Source: DAIDKA01 sp036498905
Lineage (GTDB): Bacteria; Pseudomonadota; Gammaproteobacteria; Steroidobacterales; Steroidobacteraceae
Direction of reading: 5' to 3'
NCBI GenBank assembly: GCA_036498905.1
Contig: DASYER010000108.1
Coordinates: 62,001 to 126,000 of the forward strand
Length of the DNA: 64,000 nucleotides
Shown: piece after piece, positions 44,731 to 54,039 of the stretch
Layout: every line of letters begins with the position of its first letter
Numbering within the stretch: the first letter of the stretch is position 1
Program-made: the position numbers and the translations under genes
The notes under the pieces: model-generated
Database searches by the model: none
Told to the model about the DNA's origin: nothing
The model's input: the letters and a program-made list of their open reading frames with translations, nothing else

Positions 44731-45534
44731 TCAGGCAGCTACATCGGCCTCAAAATCGATCAGCCGGGCCACCTCGTCCACGGCGCGGACGTTACCGAGC
44801 ACCACATCGTACTTGCCGGGCCCGTAGTGCGAGGGGCGAATACGACACGCTCCGCCGGCCTCCTCGACAATGACTTCGGTGGCCGCGATGTCCCAGCGAT
44901 TCAGGCCCAGTTCGACCAGCGCGTCGATCGCGCCGCGCGCCGCCAGCGTATGCGACCAGCAGTCGTGGCAGCCCCGCAGGTGCGTGCCTGCACGCATCAG
45001 GCGTTCAAATCCCGCGGAGAGTCGGGCCCGGGCAAAGTTTGCCAGGGGCACATGCGCCACGATGCACTCGCGAATATCCCGATCGGGTGCGACCTGAATG
45101 CGTGCACCGTTGCACCAGGCACCCCGACCGCGCGCTGCCGAGAACGTCTCGGCCGTCGCGGGCAGGTGAATGGCGCCCACCAGTGCGCGCAGCGGCTGCA
45201 GGGATTCGAATGCCAGCAGCGTCCCGAACGTCGGCAGACCCCGGGTGTATCCGAGCGTGCCATCGATGGGGTCGAGCACCCAGCGATGGGTCGGCGACAC
45301 AACCGCCGCCTCACTCATTCCGAACTCCTCGCCGAGCAATGGCCACGGGCCCGCAGCGGCGACGATCTGGCGAATGAGCTCCTCGCTTTGCCGATCGGCG
45401 CGGGTGACCACCGAACCGTCCGCCTTGAATTCAATGGGCAGCTGCGGATTGCGGAACCCCTCGAGGATCAGCCCCGCCGGCGCCGTCGCAGCCTGCCGCG
45501 CCAGTTCCAGCAGTGCGTCGAGTTGTAATTCCAT
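44731..45534 (-). CDS. Inositol-monophosphatase-family phosphatase, HisN-like
   Basis: 267 residues, ATG 45534. Lithium-sensitive phosphatase motifs: GEEFG (about 66), WVLDPIDGTLGYTRG (about 85) and RWDIAATEVIVEEAGG (about 215). The insertion LPTFGTLLAFE and GCHDCWSHTLAARG matches histidinol-phosphatases of the HisN type more than inositol or CysQ enzymes. Mg-dependent dephosphorylation of histidinol phosphate or a related phosphate is likely. No other his genes are in the window. Confidence 0.88.
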   Translation of the reverse strand: MELQLDALLELARQAATAPAGLILEGFRNPQLPIEFKADGSVVTRADRQSEELIRQIVAAAGPWPLLGEEFGMSEAAVVSPTHRWVLDPIDGTLGYTRGLPTFGTLLAFESLQPLRALVGAIHLPATAETFSAARGRGAWCNGARIQVAPDRDIRECIVAHVPLANFARARLSAGFERLMRAGTHLRGCHDCWSHTLAARGAIDALVELGLNRWDIAATEVIVEEAGGACRIRPSHYGPGKYDVVLGNVRAVDEVARLIDFEADVAA

Positions 45535-45632
45535 ACACCAAGCGTAAGCGGCAAAATGATGATTGACCAGTGATCTGGCCCCCGTGATAGGCTGCAGATC
45601 GGGACACAGGTTGGGGATCGGGGGAGCGACTT

Positions 45633-46223
45633 ATGGCTACCCGAACGCGGGAAGACCGTCGACTACGCCTGCTGAGCGCAGTGTGCCTCACATTGCCCGA
45701 AGCCGAACGCACACTTTGCGGGGTCCATGCCGACTTTCGCGTGCACGGCAAGATATTCGCCTATTACCTCAGAAATCACGGTGGTGATGGCATTACGGCC
45801 GCCTGCGTCAAGGCGCGTCTGGGCCAACACGTCGAACATGTGAAGCGTGCGCCCGATCGGTTCTATCTGCCGCAACTCATCGGCAGGCGCGGCTGGTTTG
45901 GTGTGCGCCTGGATCAAGGCGCAATCGATTGGGATGAGGTCAAGGCCCTGGTGGCAGTCAGCTATAACCTGGCTGCGCCGAAGGAGCTGCGCATGCCACT
46001 CGCGCCGGTGGCGAACGCCCTCACCGCCCGATCACTGGTCCGAGGCGCACCCGCGCCCGAACTCGCACTCAGTCGCGGCACCGCTCAGCTTGTCGATGGA
46101 AATCTGCTCCATGCGGCGCGCATTGCCGAGGAACAGACCAGACGGGATACGGTGTTGCGGCCCACGGCATTGCCGGGGGCCGCAGAAATCAGCCGGTCAG
46201 GTGCAGTCCGTAGCCGCCGTTAG
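45633..46223 (+). CDS. MmcQ/YjbR-family protein with a C-terminal extension
   Basis: 196 residues from ATG 45633, GGGGGAG seven bases upstream. Residues about 10-120 match MmcQ/YjbR (DUF419): VCLTLPEAERTLCGVHADFR, FAYYLRNHGGDGITAACVKA, DRFYLPQLIGRRGWFGVRLD and IDWDEVKALVAVSYNLAAPK. The fold is a DNA-binding-like double-wing domain of unknown function. The last 75 residues are an unusual Ala/Arg-rich extension without recognised motif. Confidence 0.85.
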   Translation: MATRTREDRRLRLLSAVCLTLPEAERTLCGVHADFRVHGKIFAYYLRNHGGDGITAACVKARLGQHVEHVKRAPDRFYLPQLIGRRGWFGVRLDQGAIDWDEVKALVAVSYNLAAPKELRMPLAPVANALTARSLVRGAPAPELALSRGTAQLVDGNLLHAARIAEEQTRRDTVLRPTALPGAAEISRSGAVRSRR

Positions 46224-46236
46224 CGGCCGAACCGAA

Positions 46237-46431
46237 TCAGGCCTTCTTGCTCTTGGCCTTCCTGACGGCAAGCTTGATGCGTTTCTGCCAGGCCTTGAAA
46301 CGAACCGCCGCCTCGCTGCGCTTCAACTGACGGGCAATCTTTCGAACGCCCTCCTTGCCAGCAAGCTTTCGCAGTGTTTTCAGTTCATCAGCGGCCCAAA
46401 GAACACGCTTACGTCGTGTGGTACGCGGCAT
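46237..46431 (-). CDS. Small basic DNA-binding-like protein
   Basis: 64 residues from ATG 46431. Strongly basic, with a helical middle ELKTLRKLAGKEGVRKIARQ and RSEAAVRFKAWQKRIK that looks like a homeodomain-like/SANT helix-turn-helix (two helices, Arg-rich). Likely a small nucleic-acid-binding protein; homologues with similar sequence are known in proteobacteria but unnamed. Convergent with the YjbR gene, 13 bp apart. Confidence 0.55.
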   Translation of the reverse strand: MPRTTRRKRVLWAADELKTLRKLAGKEGVRKIARQLKRSEAAVRFKAWQKRIKLAVRKAKSKKA

Positions 46432-46659
46432 TGCTAGCTCCGATATGAATTGCTTTCAAAAAAATTGCAGACGCGGATCTTACTCCAGGACAGTGTCGAT
46501 TTGAATCAGATCCGACCATTTGGTTCAATGATTCGAGCACTCGCTGGAAAAACAAATATATCAATTTGTATTTCACATACGCTTCACTGCGCATCACCTG
46601 CTCATCAACATTGAATGGTCGATTGACTGTTTCACAAGTTGCAACTCACAATCAATCGG

Positions 46660-47331
46660 ATGTCGCCGCAAAGTATCGTCGCAGCACCGCAGGTCGCCGC
46701 ATTGTTTGCTCACGGCGTGATTGCCTATCAAACCCGCGAGGCGATTTCGGCTGACACACTGCTGCCGCAGGAACGCGAGACTCTCCAAAGAGCGGTGCCC
46801 AAGCGTATTCATGAGTTCGCCGCCGGCCGTGCCTGCGCGCGCACGGCTCTGTCAAAGCTCGGATATCCCGCCGCCCCGCTGCTGATGTGCGCGAATCGCA
46901 CGCCGATCTGGCCGACCGGCGCGACCGGGAGCATCACGCATACCGAGGACTACTGTGCGGCAGTGGTGGCATCGACGCACCAGCTTCGCGCGCTCGGGCT
47001 GGACGCGGAGCCTGCCGGACGCGTCAAGCCGGAACTGTGGCACCGGATTTGTACGCCCGAGGAACTGGCGATATTGCAGGGCCAGGATGCCGCGGCGGCC
47101 ATGGCGGCTGCGACCGTGCTCTTCAGTGCCAAGGAAGCCTTTTACAAATGCCAATACATGCTGACCGGCGAATGGCTCGGTTTCATGGATATCAGGGTCA
47201 GCCTTCATGCCGATCGCTTCACGGTTCAGCCCATGCGATCGCTGCAGATTGCCACGCAGATTGCGGGCCCCTGGGAGGGAGGGTACCTACAGGAGGCCGG
47301 ATTCGTCATCACGGGGTTGTGCATTGTCTGA
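46660..47331 (+). CDS. 4'-phosphopantetheinyl transferase, EntD type
   Basis: 223 residues from ATG 46660; a TTG at 46639 is also in frame. Sfp-superfamily motifs: WPTGATGSITHTEDYCAAV (P1/P1a), RALGLDAEPAG (P2, Mg-binding Asp and Glu) and LFSAKEAFYKCQY (P3, catalytic Glu and Lys). Transfers phosphopantetheine from CoA to carrier proteins; EntD-like size and first-motif form. No polyketide or nonribosomal synthetase is in the window, so its partners are elsewhere or it serves fatty-acid carrier protein. Confidence 0.92.
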   Translation: MSPQSIVAAPQVAALFAHGVIAYQTREAISADTLLPQERETLQRAVPKRIHEFAAGRACARTALSKLGYPAAPLLMCANRTPIWPTGATGSITHTEDYCAAVVASTHQLRALGLDAEPAGRVKPELWHRICTPEELAILQGQDAAAAMAAATVLFSAKEAFYKCQYMLTGEWLGFMDIRVSLHADRFTVQPMRSLQIATQIAGPWEGGYLQEAGFVITGLCIV

Positions 47332-47486
47332 TGCCCGTTGAGCCGCCCATGGCGCCGGGCGGGCCTTTCATAGCAAAGGAGTCGACCACCCGGGCGCTCA
47401 AGCCTATCCTTGCGCTATGCTGCGGCTCCTTGACCTTTGGCCAAAGCCTGGGGCTTGGGCCTCTATAAAAGACTAAGGACGCTTGG

Positions 47487-48932
47487 ATGTCGCCAATTCG
47501 CTTTTCTGCCCGTTCCCTGGTGCCCGTGGCAGTCGCCGCCGTGCTTGCCGGGTGCGCACTGGGTCCCAATTACAAGCGTCCCGATACCGCGGTTTCCGAG
47601 CACTATAAAAACCCCGTCAGCGCCACCACCCAGGCGCCCCCCGACAACTGGTGGACCCTCTTCAATGATCCGGTCCTCAATGATCTGGAACAGCAGGTCG
47701 AGGTATCAAATCAGAACATCGCCCAGGCCGCCGCCGCCTACATGCAGGCGCGGGCCGTGGTGCGCCAGGACCGCTCCAACCTGCTGCCCTCCATCAGCGT
47801 GTCCGGTGGGGTGACCCGCAGCGGAGGCAATAGTGGATTCGGGGGTACCGGTACCGGGCTCACGCTGCCCAGCCGGGGCAGCTCGACCACGACGACCTAT
47901 CAGCTCGACCCGAGCGCGAGCTGGGAACTGGACGTGTGGGGGCGTCTGCGCCGCACCTTGGAGAACGCGCACGCCAGTGCCCAGGCCAGCTCCGCTGACC
48001 TCGCCAATGCGAAGCTTTCCGCCCAGAGCCAACTGGCCATCGCCTATCTGCAGCTGCGTGGCGCGGATGCCCAGCGCAAGTTGCTCTCCGACACCGAAGT
48101 GGCCTATGCGCGCACGCTGACGATCTCGGAGAACCGCTACAAGGCCGGCACCGCCGCGCGCACGGATGTCCTGCAGGCGCAGACCCAGATGTACTCGGCG
48201 CAGGACCAGGAGCAGTCCGAAGTCCTGCAGCGCGCGCAGCTGGAGAATTCCATTGCGGCCCTGATCGGCAAACCGGCCTCCGGCTTCACGCTCGCACCCC
48301 GTGACACCTGGGACATTCCGGTGCCGGAAATTCCCGGCGGCGTGCCCTCCGAGCTTTTGGAGCGCCGCCCGGATATCGTGATTGCCGAGCGCCAGATGGC
48401 TGCCGCCAACGCCATCATCGGCGTGCAGGAAGCCAATTACTTCCCGGCCATCACCCTGACCGGCTCCTACGGATTTCTCTCTACCGCCGCCAGCACCCTG
48501 TTCAATCGAGCCAGCCTGTCGCACTCGATCGGCGGAACACTGTCGCAGACCCTGCTGGACTTCGGCGGTCGCCGGGCCCAGGTGGATCAGGCACGCGACG
48601 CGTACGCACAGTCGGTGGCATCGTACAAACAGTCGGTGCTGACCGCGTTCCAGGACGTGGAGAATGACCTGGTCGCTGCCGACATTTATCGCAAGGAATT
48701 CGATCTGCGCACCAAGAATTCCGACGCTGCCGATTTGACCGAAAGCCTCACGCTCAATGAGTACAAGGCCGGTACGGTGGATTTCACCACGGTGGTGGTC
48801 GCACAGACTGCCGCCTTGAGTGCACGGCTGCAATTGGCGCAAATGCGCGTTCAGCGCCAGACCGATGCGGTCACCCTGGTCACGGACCTGGGCGGCGGCT
48901 GGAAAGCACCGGACTTCACACACTATAAGTGA
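47487..48932 (+). CDS. RND efflux outer-membrane lipoprotein, OprM/NodT family
   Basis: 481 residues, AAGGA eight bases before ATG 47487. Lipobox in VAAVLAGCALGPNYKRP, then two OEP domains (about 60-260 and 270-465) with the usual helical repeats, including ASWELDVWGRLRRTLENA, YKAGTAARTDVLQAQTQ and LLDFGGRRAQVDQARDAYAQ. Forms the TolC-like trimeric channel with an RND pump and membrane-fusion protein, neither present here. The strongly repeated central region is typical of the family. Confidence 0.95.
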   Translation: MSPIRFSARSLVPVAVAAVLAGCALGPNYKRPDTAVSEHYKNPVSATTQAPPDNWWTLFNDPVLNDLEQQVEVSNQNIAQAAAAYMQARAVVRQDRSNLLPSISVSGGVTRSGGNSGFGGTGTGLTLPSRGSSTTTTYQLDPSASWELDVWGRLRRTLENAHASAQASSADLANAKLSAQSQLAIAYLQLRGADAQRKLLSDTEVAYARTLTISENRYKAGTAARTDVLQAQTQMYSAQDQEQSEVLQRAQLENSIAALIGKPASGFTLAPRDTWDIPVPEIPGGVPSELLERRPDIVIAERQMAAANAIIGVQEANYFPAITLTGSYGFLSTAASTLFNRASLSHSIGGTLSQTLLDFGGRRAQVDQARDAYAQSVASYKQSVLTAFQDVENDLVAADIYRKEFDLRTKNSDAADLTESLTLNEYKAGTVDFTTVVVAQTAALSARLQLAQMRVQRQTDAVTLVTDLGGGWKAPDFTHYK

Positions 48933-48950
48933 CCGCGGCGGCCCGACGTT

Positions 48951-49640
48951 TCAGTCGGCCCAGGCGCCCATCGCAAAATCCGCATGGATGAACTCCCGGC
49001 GGAGCATGAAGACCTTCAGGCTCTCCAGCGCGCCCATCGCCTGCGCATCCAGGCTCAGCCGCGCGGGCAGCACCGGCCAGCGCTGCAGCAGTTCCTGTGC
49101 AATGACTTCCGGATACTCCCGCAGCAAGGTCGCATTGACCGTGACGGTGTGCAGCAGTGCCGTATGCGCCTGCAGCCAAGGGTCAGGCTGCCCGCCCACA
49201 TCAACCAGCACTCGAGCCGCGGCGACGCGCGCGGCTTCCAGTCCGGCGGGGCCGCGCACATACACCGCATCCACCGAGCCGTCCTGCAGGGCGACCATTT
49301 CCGCGGCATAGGCATTGGGGAGCGTGCGGGTCACCGACTCGGCCGACGGCAGCTCCACCCACTCGACGGCATGGCCAGAAAGCCCCACCGACTCCAGCAC
49401 CGCGGTGGCCGCCCGCAAGGCGTGCACGCGCGCAGCGCCGGATTCCAGATTGACGGCGGGCAACCCGATGCGTCGCTCACGAAGGTCGGCACCGCGGCGC
49501 AGCCTGGCATTGCCGCGCACGATGAGGGCCTGGAATTCCTCGACCCGGGATACACCGACCAGCCGCGTTACCGCTCCTCGAGTGTGGGCCGTGATGGCGG
49601 CCACTGCCGCCTGCTGCTGCAGGATCTCGCTTGCTCGCAT
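48951..49640 (-). pseudogene. Truncated substrate-binding-protein-like gene (SsuA/DszB type)
   Basis: 229 residues. The segment TRLVGVSRVEEFQALIV matches the lobe-two strand of SsuA/DszB-like periplasmic-binding proteins, and GSVDAVYVRGPAGLEAA, PAVNLESGAARVHALRAA and LLREYPEVIAQELLQRWP fit the remaining core. The N-terminal lobe expected before residue 30 is missing; a stop codon lies just upstream in frame. The signal peptide is absent. Probably a 5'-truncated gene; a reduced cytoplasmic enzyme is less likely. Confidence 0.6.
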
Positions 49641-49755
49641 CGCAGTTCACCAAGGATGGAGTTACTGGGGCTTTGAGCGTAGCGGGCGTGCAGTGACGAA
49701 GTCAGTACCGAGGCGGTGACGAAGCAGTGACAGTCCGGCGGGCGCTCTTGCGTGG

Positions 49756-51402
49756 CTAGCGCGCCGCCATGCGGTTCAGGCGCCGCTTGAACGCGGCCGT
49801 GATGGCCGTCAGCTCCGAAACTCTCAGCAGCGTCGCACAGCCCGCAAACGCTGCGGTTGCGACCACGATGGTGGCCATCAGCCATGCCAGCCGCAGCCAG
49901 AACCCCGTTGCCTGCCAGCCCGGCAACAGCCACTGCGTGCTGGCGATGCAAACGGCGGCCATCACCCCCGCTGCGATCCCGACTCGCAGCGTCAGTGAGC
50001 CCAATGCCGCGGAATGGAACCGTCCGAGTTCACGGCGCATGAGAATGAACAGCACGATGAAGTTGATGGTTGCGATGCAGGCGGTGGAGAACGCCAGACC
50101 GCGATGACCCCAGCCCAGGTGCCAGGTGAAGAACCAGTTGAACAGCAGGTTAAGCCCGATCGCGGCGAAGCTGACGAACATCGGCGTCTTGCGCCGATCG
50201 ATGGCGTAGAAGGCATTCACGAGCACCTTCAATGAGGCGTAGCCGATGAGACCCAGGGCGTAGTACTGCAGATCCCCAGCCGCCTCGTGCGCCTCATGGG
50301 CGGTGAAGCGCCCATGCCGGTAGAGCACCGAGACAATCGGTTCGGCCAAAACGATCAATCCCACGGTCGCCGGAATCGTCATCAGGAATGCCAGCCGGAT
50401 GCCACGCGCCAGTTCGGTACGAAAGCCGTCGCGGTTGCCGGCCACCGCCAGGCGCGCCAGCAGCGGCAAGGACACTGTGCCGAGCGCCACGCCGAAAATA
50501 CCCAGCGGCAGCTGCATCAGCCGAAAGGCGATGGACAGCCAGTAGGTCGGGCCGTTTCCCAGGTGCGAGGCAAAGACGGAATTGACCATCACGTTGACCT
50601 GAGTGGAGCTGGCGGCGATCACCGAAGGGATCATCAGGCGCAGCACGGCTGAGACGCCCGCGTCGCGCCAGGCCAGATCCGGCCGGAACACGAAGCCCTG
50701 GCGCCGCAGCGCCGGCAGCTGCATTCCCAGCTGCAGCAGCCCTCCGACCAGCGTTCCCAACGCCAGCCCCAACAGGGCGCGCGCTCCGAAATGCGGATCG
50801 AATATCCACCCCAGCGCGACGCCGGCCGCGATGGAGCCGAGGTTGAAGAAGCTCGAGGCCATCGCCGGTACGCCGAACACATTGCGCGCGTTCAGCATGC
50901 CCATCACCAGCGCCGCCAGCGACACCATGAGGATGAACGGATACATGACGCGCGCCAGCGTCACAGTCAGCGCCTGCTTGGCCGGATCAAATCCCGGGGC
51001 CAATTCGGAAATGATCCAGGGTGCGAAAACGATGCCGAGGATGGTGATGCCGCTGAGCACCACCAGCGTCAGCGTCGTGATCTTGTTGGCGAGGCGGAAT
51101 GCGGCCGCATCACCGTCGCGGCTGATCGTCTTGCTGAAGATGGTGATGAAGGCCGTGGACAACGCGCCTTCGGCAAACAGGTCGCGCAGCAGATTCGGAA
51201 TGCGGAACGCGATGGTGAATGCATCCATCATCGCGCCACCACCGAAGAGGGCTGCGAATATCTGCTCGCGCGCCAACCCCAGGACACGACTGCACATCAC
51301 GGCCAGACCGACGATGCCGGCCGCCCGGGTGTTGAGAGTCTCGGACCGGGGCTGGGTGGGTGCAGCTAGGGGCGGGTTTTCAGATATGGGACTGGATGCC
51401 AA
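49756..51402 (-). CDS. murJ: Lipid II flippase
   Basis: 548 residues. About 14 membrane helices of the MOP/MviN superfamily, with GLAREQIFAALFGGG, MDAFTIAFRIPNLLRDLFAEGA, ALSTAFITIF and LFNWFFTWHL. Translocates lipid-linked peptidoglycan precursor across the inner membrane. The frame begins with TTG 51402 and has no ATG before the first helix; no Shine-Dalgarno is clear, so the exact start is uncertain. Usually essential. Confidence 0.95.
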   Translation of the reverse strand: MASSPISENPPLAAPTQPRSETLNTRAAGIVGLAVMCSRVLGLAREQIFAALFGGGAMMDAFTIAFRIPNLLRDLFAEGALSTAFITIFSKTISRDGDAAAFRLANKITTLTLVVLSGITILGIVFAPWIISELAPGFDPAKQALTVTLARVMYPFILMVSLAALVMGMLNARNVFGVPAMASSFFNLGSIAAGVALGWIFDPHFGARALLGLALGTLVGGLLQLGMQLPALRRQGFVFRPDLAWRDAGVSAVLRLMIPSVIAASSTQVNVMVNSVFASHLGNGPTYWLSIAFRLMQLPLGIFGVALGTVSLPLLARLAVAGNRDGFRTELARGIRLAFLMTIPATVGLIVLAEPIVSVLYRHGRFTAHEAHEAAGDLQYYALGLIGYASLKVLVNAFYAIDRRKTPMFVSFAAIGLNLLFNWFFTWHLGWGHRGLAFSTACIATINFIVLFILMRRELGRFHSAALGSLTLRVGIAAGVMAAVCIASTQWLLPGWQATGFWLRLAWLMATIVVATAAFAGCATLLRVSELTAITAAFKRRLNRMAAR

Positions 51403-51506
51403 GTGTCGGACTTTGAAGCAGAATTGATCGTAGTCACTCTACCCGTATGTGATGCAGGCTGGCCAGAGGCGCTTGCGGAATGCGCAGGTGTTCACGTTTT
51501 TCCTGA

Positions 51507-52832
51507 TCAGGCCGCCACGCCCTCCCGGCGACAGCGCAGCGCCGCCGCGACCCACAACAGTCCGCTGACACCCACCGCGACCGGGACCAGCAGCACGCCC
51601 TGCCCCAGCGAGGTGTGATCCGACACGCTGCCGATCAACGGCGGGGAGATGACGTCGCCGAGAAGATGGATGGCCAGCACGCTCAACGCCACCGCGGATG
51701 CGCGGTGCGCCGGGCTCACGAGTGAGACAATGACGGAGTTGATGGGGCCGGTGGACATGAACAGCAGCAGTTCGGCGACCACCAGGGTCGGATAGAAGAC
51801 TGACGGCGTAGCCGAAGTCAGGCAACCGATGGCCAGCGGCAAGGCCAGCAGGGTCGCAATCCCTGATACCCACAGGTACGCCTGTCGCGTGTAGCGCAGG
51901 CAGTAGTCGCCCAACCAGCCTCCGGCGAAAGTACCCACGAATCCTGTGACCACGACGATGGCGCCAAATCCCGTCGTCGCCTGTGACACGGGCACGGCAC
52001 GGACCCGTTCCAGGAAAGTCGGCATCCAGAAAGCCAGTCCGCCCACGGCGAAGGTATATGCCGCGTACCCGAGCACCGTCAGCGCATAGGAGGCCTGGCG
52101 TGCCAGCTGCACATAGAGTGTCGCCGTACGGCGCAGCGCCAGCAGCGCGCCAGATCGACCCGCGCCCTGCGGCGCAGAGCTGGCGGTGACCGGATCAGCA
52201 AGCGGTTCGCTTGAGCCGCGCGGCGGGTCGGGCACCCGCAGTACCGCCAAGGCGAGCAGCAGGCCCGGCACACTGCCGACAAAGAAGGCAGCCCGCCAAC
52301 CCCAGGACTGCGAAACCAATCCGCCGATCACATACCCTAAGGCGGCGCCGACCGGAATGGCCATGTAGAAGATCGCAAAGATGCGTCCGCGCCGCCTCGG
52401 CGGGTAGTAGTCCGCGAGCAGCGTCGGCGAAATGGTGGCATAGGCAGCTTCCCCGATACCGACCGCCGCCCGCGATGCGAACAATTCCCAGTAGGTTCGC
52501 GACAGACCCGACCACATCGTTGCCAGGCTCCACAAGGCCACGCCGATCGCGATGGGTCGCGTACGCGAGCGACGATCCCCCAGATAGCCGAAGGCGGGTG
52601 CCGCCAGCATGTAGACGACCACGAATCCCGGCGAGAGGATGCCGAGCTGGAAATCCGTGGTCACAATACCCGAGGCCTTCAACTGCGGGAGCACTGCGGA
52701 TGGGATATAGCGATCCAGGTAGTTGAGCAGATTGATCAACGTCAGGACGAACAGGCCGCGAGCCGCGAAGCGCACGGCGGTATGCGGCCCTGCCGCCGGG
52801 TCTTGTCGCGAAGTCACGCCAGTTGGTCCCAT
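51507..52832 (-). CDS. MFS transporter, spinster-like
   Basis: 441 residues from ATG 52832, AGGGGG four to five bases upstream. Twelve membrane helices; the early signature LTLINLLNYLDRYIPSAVLP and GYLGDRRSRTRPIAIGVALWS, GIGEAAYATISPTLLADYYPP match spinster/Spns-type major facilitator transporters, whose substrates range from lipids to organic acids. The substrate is unknown. The gap to murJ is 104 bp with no sign of an operon. Confidence 0.88.
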   Translation of the reverse strand: MGPTGVTSRQDPAAGPHTAVRFAARGLFVLTLINLLNYLDRYIPSAVLPQLKASGIVTTDFQLGILSPGFVVVYMLAAPAFGYLGDRRSRTRPIAIGVALWSLATMWSGLSRTYWELFASRAAVGIGEAAYATISPTLLADYYPPRRRGRIFAIFYMAIPVGAALGYVIGGLVSQSWGWRAAFFVGSVPGLLLALAVLRVPDPPRGSSEPLADPVTASSAPQGAGRSGALLALRRTATLYVQLARQASYALTVLGYAAYTFAVGGLAFWMPTFLERVRAVPVSQATTGFGAIVVVTGFVGTFAGGWLGDYCLRYTRQAYLWVSGIATLLALPLAIGCLTSATPSVFYPTLVVAELLLFMSTGPINSVIVSLVSPAHRASAVALSVLAIHLLGDVISPPLIGSVSDHTSLGQGVLLVPVAVGVSGLLWVAAALRCRREGVAA

Positions 52833-52904
52833 GCCCCCTAAAGTACGCGAAATGATACGCTGCCGGTCGGGCCAAAAGCTTCACACCTGTCACGAGGATC
52901 TGCC

Positions 52905-54020
52905 ATGGCGGTAACAGGATGCAATGTGCGACATCGGTGCCGAACTCACACCGCCACGCTGGTCGGGGCACTGGCCGGTGCGCTGTGGTCACTACCGCAT
53001 GCGACGGCGAGTCTTGCGGCGAGCTCCGACCCCAATCAGCAGCGTTGGCTGGCGCCCCATGAGAGCGGCCTGGTCACGGATGGCCAGGTGCATTTCTTTC
53101 CCCTGCCCCATGAACGCAGCGGGCCGAGCACCGTGGTGGTTGCGGTCGATGGTCGGATCTGGTTTACGGAAAGCAGCGGCAATCGCATCGGCAGCATGAA
53201 TCCGGATGGCAGCGATCTGCAGGAATTCGCGCTGCCGCACCCCGACAGTGGACCGCGCATCCTCGCGCGCGGAGCGGACGGCAATCTTTGGTTCTCCGAA
53301 CATACCGGCAACCGCATGGCCCGTATCACCCAGAACGGCAGCATCACGGAATGGGATATTCCCACCCCAAACAGCCAGCCGCGGGCGATTGCCCTGGGCA
53401 AGGACGGCAACATGTGGTTCGGCATGTTCGCCGCCGGCAAGATCGGCCGCATCACACCCAAGGGAGTGATCACCGAATTCACGCCGCCAACTGCGAATAG
53501 CGGGCCGCGCGCCCTCGCCGCGGGCAGCGACGGCAACATCTGGTTCTCCGAATACAAGACCGACAAGATCGGCCGCATCACGCCCAAGGGCATGATCACC
53601 GAATATTCGCTGCCGCGTCCGAACAGCGGACCCGGCGACATCACGATGGGGCCTGACGGCGCCTTGTGGTTCGTCGAATTGTCCGGCGGCGTCGATGGTG
53701 TGCGCACCGACGGCAATCGGGTCGGACGCATCACCTACGGTGGCAAGATCAGCGAGTATCCGCTGGGGCCGGGCGCAACCCCGATCAACATCACCGTCGG
53801 TCCGGACCGCAACCTGTGGTTCACCCGCGGCCAAGGTGTCGGGCGCATCACGGTGGAGGGCAAAATCACCGAGTTTCCGACCGGGCCCGATACTCGCGGT
53901 GCGGGTCTCACCGCGGGCAGCGACCGCGAGCCTCCCACCCGACTCGTGAACCGGCTGTGGATTGCCGATGGCGGCGCCAACCGGCTGAGCTACCTGCAGT
54001 TCGCACCACCTACGGGCTGA
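52905..54020 (+). CDS. Exported Vgb-like seven-bladed beta-propeller protein
   Basis: 371 residues from ATG 52905, GAGGA seven bases upstream. Signal-like segment ends about 40 (HATASLAAS). The rest is repeats of about 43 residues with the pattern GPDGxLWFTExxxNKIGRI, as in virginiamycin B lyase. In the resistance enzymes, catalytic His and Glu lie in loops reading PHxI; here the corresponding loops read PRIL, PRAI, PRAL, PGDI and PINI, so the lyase residues seem missing. It probably does something else, e.g. sugar or protein binding. Confidence 0.85.
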   Translation: MAVTGCNVRHRCRTHTATLVGALAGALWSLPHATASLAASSDPNQQRWLAPHESGLVTDGQVHFFPLPHERSGPSTVVVAVDGRIWFTESSGNRIGSMNPDGSDLQEFALPHPDSGPRILARGADGNLWFSEHTGNRMARITQNGSITEWDIPTPNSQPRAIALGKDGNMWFGMFAAGKIGRITPKGVITEFTPPTANSGPRALAAGSDGNIWFSEYKTDKIGRITPKGMITEYSLPRPNSGPGDITMGPDGALWFVELSGGVDGVRTDGNRVGRITYGGKISEYPLGPGATPINITVGPDRNLWFTRGQGVGRITVEGKITEFPTGPDTRGAGLTAGSDREPPTRLVNRLWIADGGANRLSYLQFAPPTG

Positions 54021-54039
54021 ACCCTAAAGGAGAGACCGG

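Noticed and set aside
47706..48923. 405-codon minus-strand frame opposite the OprM-type gene
   Set aside because: The plus strand carries a lipobox and OEP repeats; this frame is Gly/Arg-rich noise.
52905..54020. Streptogramin resistance gene call
   Set aside because: Loops that should contain catalytic His/Glu do not; only the fold is shared.
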